Of a DNA stretch of 21,940 nucleotides, positions 1 through 6,295 are shown one piece after another. Made by a program: the position numbers and the translations under genes. The notes beneath the pieces are model-generated. The model ran no database searches. It was not told the origin of the DNA and was given only the letters and a program-made list of their open reading frames with translations. Position 1 is the stretch's first letter. Every line of letters starts with the position of its first letter. The stretch is from CAZEDU01 sp964511185 (lineage in GTDB: Bacteria; Myxococcota; Myxococcia; Myxococcales; Myxococcaceae), in assembly GCA_964511185.1 (NCBI GenBank), contig CAZEDU010000085.1, positions 1 to 21,940 on the forward strand, written 5' to 3'.

Positions 1-590
1 GGCAGCGGCGCCCAGCGGAAGGACGGCCGCGCGGCGGAGCCGGCCGAGTCGTAGTAGCTCAAGAGCTTCAGCTTCCAGAGCGCGTCCTCGGCCCGCACGA
101 CGTAGACGATGTCGCGCGGCTGGAGCTTGTGCTGCAACAGGTCGTACGCGTACCACCCGCCGTCGATGAGGAACGGCGAGTCGACGTCGGCGTCGCTGTC
201 GGGGCCGTCCGGCGCGTCCTGGATGAAGCGCGCCTCGGAGGGCAGGGCGGCGAGCGCATCAAAGTCGACGCCGGGCAAGACGGCGACCGAGACCGACCCC
301 GGCCCGCTGGCGCCGCCGTTGCTGATGATCTTGAAGCGCTGGAAGCCGAGCTCCCATTCGGTCGAGGTGTGCATCGCCTCGCTGGGCACTTGCCGGCCTT
401 CGTGCAGGTCGATCAAGAGCCACGCGTCCTTCGACGTCGCGTCCACTACGGTGAGCGTCGAGCCGTCGTCGAGCGTCTGGTTCGCGAGGTAGACCCCCGA
501 CGGCAGCTCCCCATCGAAGGGGAACTCGTCCCTCAAGTCCGTCGCGCAGCCCAGGAGCAGGAGCGCGGCCAGGGGCGTGAGCCGTGCCAT
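1..590 (-). CDS. HmuY-like heme-binding lipoprotein (3' end outside window)
   Basis: The frame is open to the window edge, so 196 residues are visible and the C-terminus is missing. A short signal peptide ends in the lipobox LLGC (Cys15), so this should be an outer-membrane or surface lipoprotein. The rest fits the HmuY family: a W-x-L-x-F-x-R block (residues 79-85) followed by a Gly-rich NGG...GPG segment, and a late block with YDLLQHKLQPRD, YVVR and LKLLSYYD. HmuY proteins bind heme and hand it to a TonB-dependent receptor. Axial ligands cannot be assigned by eye; His63, Met73, His74 and the His in LLQHKLQ are candidates. A strong Shine-Dalgarno (AAGGAGGA, 597-604) six bases before the ATG overlaps the stop codon of the upstream receptor gene, so the two are one transcription unit. 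The family call is from motif memory; the operon setting supports it. Confidence 0.82.
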   Translation of the reverse strand, partial: MARLTPLAALLLLGCATDLRDEFPFDGELPSGVYLANQTLDDGSTLTVVDATSKDAWLLIDLHEGRQVPSEAMHTSTEWELGFQRFKIISNGGASGPGSVSVAVLPGVDFDALAALPSEARFIQDAPDGPDSDADVDSPFLIDGGWYAYDLLQHKLQPRDIVYVVRAEDALWKLKLLSYYDSAGSAARPSFRWAPL

Positions 591-603
591 CGTCGTTCCT
601 CCT

Positions 604-2565
604 TCAATAGTGGCTGAAGATGCCGGCGTGGAAGCCGCGCGGGGCGCGCGCGGGGAAGCTGGGGTCGAACGAGTTGGTCAGGTTGGTGACGCCGGCGAAG
701 AGCTGGGCGTTCGGGTGGAAGCGCCAGAGCGCCTGGAGGCTGACGTCGAGGTAGGGCGGCGCCCAAGTCGTGGTCTCGGCGGCGCCGTCGGCGTCGAGGT
801 CGACGTAGAACGGGCGCCGGCCGTTCCAGGCGGCGCGCGCCATGGCCTCGAGCCCGCTGCGCCGGTGGCGCCCCCACAGCTGCGCGGTGGCGCGGTGCAT
901 CGCCCGGCCTTCCAGGCGCCGGCCGGCGTTCAGGTCGACGGCGTCGACGAGCCCGTAGCCCAAGTCGACATAGACGGCACTCAGCGGACGCAGCCGCGCG
1001 CTCAGCTCTCCGCCCTGGGTGCGCGCTCGCGCCAGGTTGGCGTAGCTGTAGCGCGTGGGCGCGTCGCCTTCGCCGGGGGCGAGCGTGACGACCGAGATGA
1101 GATCGCGCACGTCGTTGCGGAACAGGTTGGCGGCGAATGAGAGCGCAGCCGCCGGCGCCCAGTCCACCGCCAAGCCGAAGCCCTGCGAGCGCTCCGGCCG
1201 CAGCGTGGGGCTCCCGCCGACGACGTAGCCCACCGACGTGTTCTCGTAGCGCAAGAACAGCTCTTGGAAGGAGGGCGCCCGGTACCCCCAGCCGTAGGAC
1301 AGCCGCACGGCGATGTCCTTCCAGGGCGCCCACAGCGCGGCGAGCCGGGGCGAGGGATGTGGACCGAACTGGCTGTCGAGGTCGACCCGCGCGCCCGCCG
1401 AGAGCGTCAACGCGGGCTTCGCGAGCACGCGCCACTCGTCTTGCAAGAGCAGCCCCACGCGGCTCCGCGCCCGGCGCGCGCCTTCGAGCCGGTCCGACGT
1501 CTGCTGCTCGTGGAGGAAGTCGGCGCCCGTCGTGAGCTGGTGCGTCCGCTCGGCCCCCAGCGGCACGTCGAGCTGGCCGCTCAGCTCGTAGAGCCGGTCG
1601 ACGCTGCGCGAGTACTGATCCAGGTCCTTGGCGCCGAGCTGATCCTGCAAGAGCTGGTAGGTCGACGACGCGTGGTGCGCGCGCAGCTTGGCGGCGCGCC
1701 CGCCCGAGAAGCCCAGGCGCGTGCCCGTCGATACCGAGAGCTCCTCGGCGCGCTCCCGCCGGCGCAGGAGGGCGCCGCTCGGCGCGCCGTCGACGCCGGT
1801 CTTGTCGTGCTTCAGGTAGCCGGCCTGGGTGAAGAGCCGGACCGAGGAGGACGGCTGGTACTCCAGCGCGCCGTCGACGTCGAGGCGCACCAACCCGCTG
1901 CCTTCGGTGATCATGTCCGACGGGTCCAAGTCGAACGGCTGCATCCCGCGGTGCCCCAGCCCCAGCCGGAGCATGAGCGGGCCGCGCAACAGCCCCGCCT
2001 CGCCGCGCAGCTCCAGGTCGTCCTGGCTGCCGAACGAGGCGCGGGCGCTCGCCTCGAACGGAGCGGTGGCCCGCCGCGTGATGAGGTGGATGACGCCGCC
2101 GAGCGCGTCGGCCCCGTAGAGCACCGACGCCGGCCCTTTGACGATCTCCACCCGCTCGACCTGCCGGAGCGAGAAGCGCGAGAGATCGAACCAGCCGCCC
2201 AAGCGGCCCGTCACCCGCTCGCCGTCGACCAGCACCAGGACGTACTCGGGGTCGAGGCCCTGCAGGCGAACGCCCGCGCCGCGGTACGAGCCCACGCTCT
2301 CGACGCCTGGGTGCGCGGCGAGCAGCTCGGCCAGGTTCTTGGCCCCGCTGGCTTCGATCTCGCGCCGGGTGATGACCTCGGTGGGGATGACCGCCGACGG
2401 AAGGCGCGCTTCGGTGCGGCTCCCAGTGACGACGGTCTCGTACGCCGGCGGAGGACGCAGCTCACCCGGGTCGGGCGCGACGTCTGGGGTGCCGCCGTCC
2501 ACCGCGAAGGCGCGGCCGGAGAGAAACAAGGCGAGCGCCGTCAGCAGGTGACCGCACCGCCGCAT
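604..2565 (-). CDS. TonB-dependent outer-membrane receptor (BtuB/heme-receptor type)
   Basis: This 653-residue protein begins with a signal peptide cleaved near AFA-V (residue 21). A TonB-box-like ETVVTG follows at 43-48, then a plug domain with the usual series: VITRREIEASGAKNLAELLA, VRLQGLDPEYVLVLVDGERV, VERVEIVKGPASVLYGADALGG. The remainder has alternating beta-barrel composition and ends in GVTNLTN and a terminal aromatic (SHY), typical of barrel assembly signals. The start is the ATG at 2565, whose A is also the last base of the upstream stop (TGATG); this gives a clean signal peptide, while upstream in-frame codons overlap the previous gene. It imports a ligand across the outer membrane using TonB energy. 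Its place between a P460-like cytochrome and an HmuY-like protein, behind a Fur-like site, points to heme or an iron chelate. The exact substrate cannot be read from sequence. Confidence 0.93.
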   Translation of the reverse strand: MRRCGHLLTALALFLSGRAFAVDGGTPDVAPDPGELRPPPAYETVVTGSRTEARLPSAVIPTEVITRREIEASGAKNLAELLAAHPGVESVGSYRGAGVRLQGLDPEYVLVLVDGERVTGRLGGWFDLSRFSLRQVERVEIVKGPASVLYGADALGGVIHLITRRATAPFEASARASFGSQDDLELRGEAGLLRGPLMLRLGLGHRGMQPFDLDPSDMITEGSGLVRLDVDGALEYQPSSSVRLFTQAGYLKHDKTGVDGAPSGALLRRRERAEELSVSTGTRLGFSGGRAAKLRAHHASSTYQLLQDQLGAKDLDQYSRSVDRLYELSGQLDVPLGAERTHQLTTGADFLHEQQTSDRLEGARRARSRVGLLLQDEWRVLAKPALTLSAGARVDLDSQFGPHPSPRLAALWAPWKDIAVRLSYGWGYRAPSFQELFLRYENTSVGYVVGGSPTLRPERSQGFGLAVDWAPAAALSFAANLFRNDVRDLISVVTLAPGEGDAPTRYSYANLARARTQGGELSARLRPLSAVYVDLGYGLVDAVDLNAGRRLEGRAMHRATAQLWGRHRRSGLEAMARAAWNGRRPFYVDLDADGAAETTTWAPPYLDVSLQALWRFHPNAQLFAGVTNLTNSFDPSFPARAPRGFHAGIFSHY

Positions 2566-3080
2566 CAGTGGAGCTCGACGGCGGCGCGCGAGTGCACGTA
2601 GTCGTTGTCCTGCGCCGCCGCGTGGCAGTCGTTGCAGACCGACTTCGACCGGCCGTAGCGGTGCTCGTTCGGCGGCCCCGCGCCCCGCCAGACGATGACC
2701 GGCCCGTCGGCGCCGGGCGCCAGGCCGAACCACTCCCAGCCTGGCGCGCCGTCGTTGTTGAAGCCGCCGCCCCGCTTCGCCATCGCGACGATCGGATCGT
2801 CGCCTTCGGGCGCTTCGTCCATCACCTTGACGATGATGCTGCCCAGGTTGAACACCTCGCGCGAGGAGCGCGCGTGCTCGTTGACGTACACGGTGTGGGG
2901 CCCCGACACGTGGCCGTTGGTGGGTTGGCCCATCGCCTTCGTTGCCGACCATGTGGTGAAGCCGCGGAAGTCGCGCTGCAGCGCGATGAACGGCTCGGCG
3001 ACCGGTTCGAGCGGGGGCCCGCAGGACAACAGGAAAAGCGCGATGACGAGCGCGCCCCCGCTTCGATGGACGCCTGGCAT
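2565..3080 (-). CDS. Cytochrome P460-like heme lipoprotein
   Basis: This 171-residue protein has a lipoprotein signal peptide (ALFLLSC, Cys20). One c-type heme site, CNDCH, sits near the C-terminus at 149-153. The middle fits the cytochrome P460 family: VYVNEHAR, then GSIIVKVMDE, VAMAKRGGG and GWEWF, with the CxxCH late in the chain as in that family. P460 hemes are additionally cross-linked to a lysine; lysines in IIVK and AMAKR are possible but not assignable here. Known members oxidise hydroxylamine or NO-related compounds, but many relatives are uncharacterised, so no substrate is claimed. It lies two bases after the imelysin gene and shares one base with the receptor start (TGATG), so it is translationally coupled inside the iron operon. 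That suggests a redox step in heme or iron handling outside the cytoplasm. Confidence 0.75.
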   Translation of the reverse strand: MPGVHRSGGALVIALFLLSCGPPLEPVAEPFIALQRDFRGFTTWSATKAMGQPTNGHVSGPHTVYVNEHARSSREVFNLGSIIVKVMDEAPEGDDPIVAMAKRGGGFNNDGAPGWEWFGLAPGADGPVIVWRGAGPPNEHRYGRSKSVCNDCHAAAQDNDYVHSRAAVELH

Positions 3081-3082
3081 GC

Positions 3083-4102
3083 TCACTCCTCGGGCAGGGC
3101 CGCGATGCCCAACCGCTCGGCCGAGTCGCTCATCGCCTTCACCGTCGACGTGGCCTGATCCGGGTCGGACTCGTTCTTCACCAGCTGGAAGAGCTTCCCG
3201 AACGGCGTGGCGAGATCGGCCGCCGACGGCTGGAGGCTGCTCCAGGTCGAAGGCGGGGTCGGGATCGCGTCGCCCGGGTGCGCGTCGTACGCGGCGCGCA
3301 GCCGCGCGAACCCGGCGCGGATCTGCTCGTCCTCGGCCACGCCGCCCTCCGCGATGATCCACGGCGAGAACGCGCTGTAGATGGCGAGCCCGCCCTCGAC
3401 GTTGGCGCGCATGTCCGCCAGCGTGTGCTGCGCGTAGCGGCTCTCTTCCTCACCGGTCGCGGCGAGCGTCACCTTCTCGACCTGCTCTTCCATCGAGCCG
3501 ATCACCCCGCGGTACGCGGCCGGCGTGTCGAGCGCGAGCGGCTCGAACTGCGTGCGCATCTGCCGGACGTCCGCCACCAGCTTGGCGCACAGCTTGTCGC
3601 GGAAGTCGGTCGCCTCCTGGGCGTTCTGCGGCCGCGCGGCGGGGCGGTAGTTGGGCAGCCCCTGCTCGAACTCGAGCACGTACGAGGGGATGGCGTCGGC
3701 CCACAGGATGCGCTCGATGGCGTGGATCCCCACGGCTCCCTCGTCGTCGAAGAGATAGTCGTCCGCCTCCTCGGCGATGAACCCGTCGTAGCGCTCGTCG
3801 GTCGAGATATCGAGGTCGGGGAAGAGCACCGCGATGGCGCCCTCGATGCGCTCGTAGGCCACGCGCGCCTTCTTCCACTGCACCTTCATGGCGTCGATGG
3901 CGGAGGCGTGCTGCGCGCCCCAACCGCTGGCGGTGGGCGCGGGCGCCGCGGTCTGCAAAGCCACCGCGGCCGCCTCGAGGCTCTCCAGGTTCGTCGCGAC
4001 GTAGCCCTTCACCTCGGTGAGCGCGGCTTGCTCCTGTTGCTGGGAATCGCAGGCGAGCAGCGCGACGCCCGCGAGCAAAGAGAGACTGATGTGACGCTTC
4101 AT
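3083..4102 (-). CDS. Imelysin/EfeO-like M75 family lipoprotein
   Basis: This 339-residue protein has a lipoprotein signal (GVALLAC, Cys18). The diagnostic GxHxxE motif of the imelysin/M75 family is seen as GIHAIE at 125-130, preceded by the family-like WKKARVAYERIEG and FPDLDISTDERYDGF. The rest is helical and acidic, consistent with the two-bundle imelysin fold, and the length matches the family. Imelysin-like proteins (EfeO, IcmP, Algp7 relatives) are iron-regulated periplasmic or outer-membrane proteins linked to iron uptake; the peptidase activity once assigned to the family is doubtful, so an iron-binding role is more likely. AGAGGG lies about nine bases before the ATG. The gene follows the di-heme protein after 16 bases, a pairing also known from gamma-proteobacterial imelysin loci. 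Confidence 0.9.
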   Translation of the reverse strand: MKRHISLSLLAGVALLACDSQQQEQAALTEVKGYVATNLESLEAAAVALQTAAPAPTASGWGAQHASAIDAMKVQWKKARVAYERIEGAIAVLFPDLDISTDERYDGFIAEEADDYLFDDEGAVGIHAIERILWADAIPSYVLEFEQGLPNYRPAARPQNAQEATDFRDKLCAKLVADVRQMRTQFEPLALDTPAAYRGVIGSMEEQVEKVTLAATGEEESRYAQHTLADMRANVEGGLAIYSAFSPWIIAEGGVAEDEQIRAGFARLRAAYDAHPGDAIPTPPSTWSSLQPSAADLATPFGKLFQLVKNESDPDQATSTVKAMSDSAERLGIAALPEE

Positions 4103-4118
4103 GGAAACGACCCTCTGG

Positions 4119-5309
4119 TTAGAGTGAAGAAACGAATGCGAGCAGCTGCGCCCTTTGCGAAGCGCCGAGCATTCGGTACTGCTGGACGGAGTGGGTGGCC
4201 TCCGAGCCTGGGCTCAGGTGGAGGTCGATGGCTTCTTCGATGGAGCGCGCCCTGCCATCGTGCAGGTAGCTGCGGAGGTAGCGCAGGCCGATGAGCGGCG
4301 CGGTCCGCCACTCGCGCGGGCCCGCGTCGCCGTCGGTCTGGCCGTCGGCGAGGGCGTCCCCCATGTCGTGCAGGAGCAGGTCTGAAAAGAGGGGCGCGTC
4401 GATGCCCGCCAGCGCCGCGATGGGGTAGTCGGGCCGGGTGCGCAGCGAAGGGACATGGCAGGTGTCGCAGCCCACCTGCCGGAAGAGGCGCGCGCCTTCG
4501 GGGTTGGGGGCGAGCCGCCGGGGGAGCTCGAGCAGCCGCACGTAGTCGGTGATGGCCGAGACGAGGGTCAGGTCCACGTCGACGCCGGGCTTTCGGTCGT
4601 CCGGCAGCCCGTCCGGGTTCGGCAGCTCGTGCGGCCGCAAGGGCGAGGTGAGCCCCATCTCCGCCTGCAGGGCGTCGGCGGTGAAGTCGTCGAGCGTGGC
4701 GATGCGCGCCTTGAAGCCGAACCGGCCGAAGAGGTTCGAGTCGCCCTTCACGTACCGGTGGAACCGCTCGTCCGCGCTCTGCTCCGACTGGTAGCGGACG
4801 CGGTGGACGCGGCCGGTCACCCCCTGGACGGCGAACGACTGCTCGGCCTCGAGGCGCGCCAGCTCCCGGTCGTCCACCGCCTCGATGTAGCCCCGCCCGA
4901 AGACCGACGGCCCGAGGCGAAAGGACAGCTGCAGGTTCAGGCGGTCTTCCGGCGCCGCCACCGCGTGCGTCGCCCCCGCGGCGAGGAAGGGGCGCACGGT
5001 GTTGCCGAACGGCAGCGCGTCCTCTTCGCCGGGCACGGCCATCTTCTCGACGCCGCCCGGCCCGTTCGCCGCGCCCTCGTGACACGAGCCGCAGGCGCTG
5101 CGCACGAACAGGGGCCCCAGCCCGTCGGCCTCACGGAAGGCGAGGTCGAAGAGCGCGTCTCCTTCCAAGAAACGGCGGAGCTCGTCATCGCTCGCGCCCC
5201 GCAGCGGCCGGTCGAGGAGCGCGTCGGAGATCCGCACCACCTCGGACGGCGGCGCGCCGCACCCGGTGACGGCCAGGAAAAGAAGGGCGAGGTGGGACGG
5301 CTGGTGCAT
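4119..5309 (-). CDS. Di-heme oxidoreductase family lipoprotein (DUF1111/DHOR type)
   Basis: This 396-residue protein has a lipobox (VTGC, Cys17) and two c-type heme sites, CGSCH at 73-77 and CDTCH at 281-285. Between and after them are landmarks of the DUF1111 'thiol oxidoreductase' family: PFGNTVRPF, PSVFGRGYIEAV and, near the end, EWRTAPLIGLRYLRSYLHDGRA then SIEEAI..H. These proteins resemble di-heme peroxidases and are often encoded beside imelysin genes under iron control; their reaction is not settled. This is the first gene of the leftward iron operon. No Shine-Dalgarno is visible before the ATG, and the candidate promoter would start transcription only a few bases upstream, so translation may be nearly leaderless. 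No other in-frame start gives a sensible signal peptide. Confidence 0.9.
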   Translation of the reverse strand: MHQPSHLALLFLAVTGCGAPPSEVVRISDALLDRPLRGASDDELRRFLEGDALFDLAFREADGLGPLFVRSACGSCHEGAANGPGGVEKMAVPGEEDALPFGNTVRPFLAAGATHAVAAPEDRLNLQLSFRLGPSVFGRGYIEAVDDRELARLEAEQSFAVQGVTGRVHRVRYQSEQSADERFHRYVKGDSNLFGRFGFKARIATLDDFTADALQAEMGLTSPLRPHELPNPDGLPDDRKPGVDVDLTLVSAITDYVRLLELPRRLAPNPEGARLFRQVGCDTCHVPSLRTRPDYPIAALAGIDAPLFSDLLLHDMGDALADGQTDGDAGPREWRTAPLIGLRYLRSYLHDGRARSIEEAIDLHLSPGSEATHSVQQYRMLGASQRAQLLAFVSSL

Positions 5310-5320
5310 GGGCGGGAGTT

Positions 5321-5349
5321 CTGATATTGAAAATTATTCGCAAAATCAA
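5321..5349 (-). promoter_or_regulatory. Candidate sigma70-type promoter for the leftward iron operon
   Basis: Reading leftward, TTGATT (5349-5344) and TATCAG (5326-5321) are separated by exactly 17 bases, each matching the -35/-10 consensus at four of six positions. The Fur-like site fills the spacer, which is a repressor arrangement. The predicted start would fall near 5314, only about five bases from the ATG at 5309. Weak consensus and a very short leader keep confidence modest. Confidence 0.4.
5323..5342. promoter_or_regulatory. Fur-box-like operator between divergent iron genes
   Basis: In an otherwise very GC-rich window this short spacer is AT-rich. The 19 bases at 5323-5341 match the classical Fur box at 14 of 19 positions by my hand count. 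The overlapping 15-mer TGAAAATTATTCGCA (5328-5342) fits the 7-1-7 inverted-repeat model at 11 of 14 arm positions. It lies between the start of the di-heme oxidoreductase gene (leftward) and the small-protein/heme-oxygenase-like pair (rightward), so one iron-responsive site could control both arms. The regulator is inferred; no fur gene lies in the window. Confidence 0.65.
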
Positions 5350-5380
5350 GAAGCCCCCATTCGTCACCGAGGAGGAAGGA

Positions 5381-5590
5381 ATGAAGTCGGAATGCCGCCG
5401 TCGCGTGTTGGCGCGCAACTCGACCGCCATGCTCGAGGCATGTGCATGCGGGTCCTTGCACCTGAGCTTGGGGCCGATGACGCTCCGGCTCGACGCGGGC
5501 GCGGCGCAGGAGATCGCCAACGTCCTCTTTCTGGGGCTCGGGGCGCGCGTCCAGAGCGAGCCCGAGCGCGCGGAAGGGCCACACCACTGA
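5381..5590 (+). CDS. Small CxCGxxH protein coupled to the heme-oxygenase-like gene
   Basis: This 69-residue protein has no signal peptide or membrane segment. Its centre is CACGSLH (21-27) followed by a regular LSLGPMTLRLD beta-like stretch and a short helix (AAQEIANVLFLGL); another Cys is at position 5. I do not recognise a characterised family. The start at 5381 is chosen because GGAGGAAGGA lies directly upstream; an in-frame ATG at 5327 would fall inside the Fur-like site. The stop overlaps the next start (TGATG), so it is translationally coupled to the heme-oxygenase-like gene. The Cys/His motif and setting would suit binding of a metal, heme or cluster, but that is inference. Confidence 0.75.
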   Translation: MKSECRRRVLARNSTAMLEACACGSLHLSLGPMTLRLDAGAAQEIANVLFLGLGARVQSEPERAEGPHH

Positions 5591-6291
5591 TGCGGCCCAC
5601 GCACGCCAAGGTCCCAGCTGATCTGTGGAGCTCCCTCGAGGCCGAGACGGCCGCCGAGCGCAACGGCGCGGAGCGGGCGGTGTTCCTGCAACACCTGTTC
5701 GAGTGCGCGAGCGACTGCGGCGTCTGCGGCCACTACCTGGGGTGCGTCAGCTACGTTCAGTTCCTGCGCGCGTGGCGGGATGTCTATGCCTGCTTCGAGC
5801 GCGCGCTGTGGTCGCGGCTCCCGGAGCGGCTGAAGGCGCTTCGGCTGCCCGAGCTCCGGCGGCTCGAGGACGTGGAGCGCGACCTGTCGTTCCTCGCGGG
5901 CGCCCAGTGGGGCGCGTCGACGCAGCCCTCGCCCGCGGCGACCCGGTACGTCGAGCGGCTCGAGCAGCTCTCGAGCGAAGCGCCCTGGCTCCTCGCGGCG
6001 CACGCCTACGTCCGGTACCGGACCGACGTCTTGGGCGGCCACCTGTTCGGGGGGCTGATCGCCTCGGCGCTCAAGCTCGATCCGCCCAACGGCGTCTCGT
6101 TCTACTTGGGGGGCCTGAAAGGGCCGGCCGCCGCGGGACGGCAGCGGCTGAGGGAGGCGATCGACTCCATCGAGCTCGAGGTCTACGCCGCGGAGCTGGT
6201 GGTGGAGGCGCGGTTCGCCTACCGGCTCAACCTCATGCTCCTCAACGAAGCGAGCCGGCTGCTCTTGGGGTGCACCGCCATTCCTTCCTGA
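5590..6291 (+). CDS. Heme-oxygenase-fold protein lacking the proximal His, with Cys-rich insertion
   Basis: The 233-residue length is close to biliverdin-forming heme oxygenases. The distal-helix signature is clear: LLAAHAYVRYRTDVLGG (134-150) aligns with LLVAHAYTRYLGDLSGG of human HO-1, keeping the catalytic Asp (146) and the GG (149-150), though the LG before the Asp is RT. An N-terminal block LEAETAAERNGAE (16-28) aligns with the HO-1 helix TKEVHTQAE, but Arg24 stands where the heme-ligating His is expected. Directly after comes CASDCGVCGHYLGC (39-52), a CX3CX2CX5C insertion I do not associate with the family. It may be a divergent heme oxygenase, a heme chaperone, or an enzyme with a different ligand. 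It is coupled to the small CxCG protein and divergent from the iron operon across the Fur-like site. Its end converges on the next gene with four bases between. Confidence 0.8.
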   Translation: MRPTHAKVPADLWSSLEAETAAERNGAERAVFLQHLFECASDCGVCGHYLGCVSYVQFLRAWRDVYACFERALWSRLPERLKALRLPELRRLEDVERDLSFLAGAQWGASTQPSPAATRYVERLEQLSSEAPWLLAAHAYVRYRTDVLGGHLFGGLIASALKLDPPNGVSFYLGGLKGPAAAGRQRLREAIDSIELEVYAAELVVEARFAYRLNLMLLNEASRLLLGCTAIPS

Positions 6292-6295
6292 GGGC

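Noticed and set aside
1264..2601. Long open frame on the plus strand opposite the TonB-dependent receptor
   Set aside because: It is the antisense of a well-supported receptor gene; in such GC-rich DNA complementary frames stay open, and its translation is Arg/Pro/Ala-rich with no motif.
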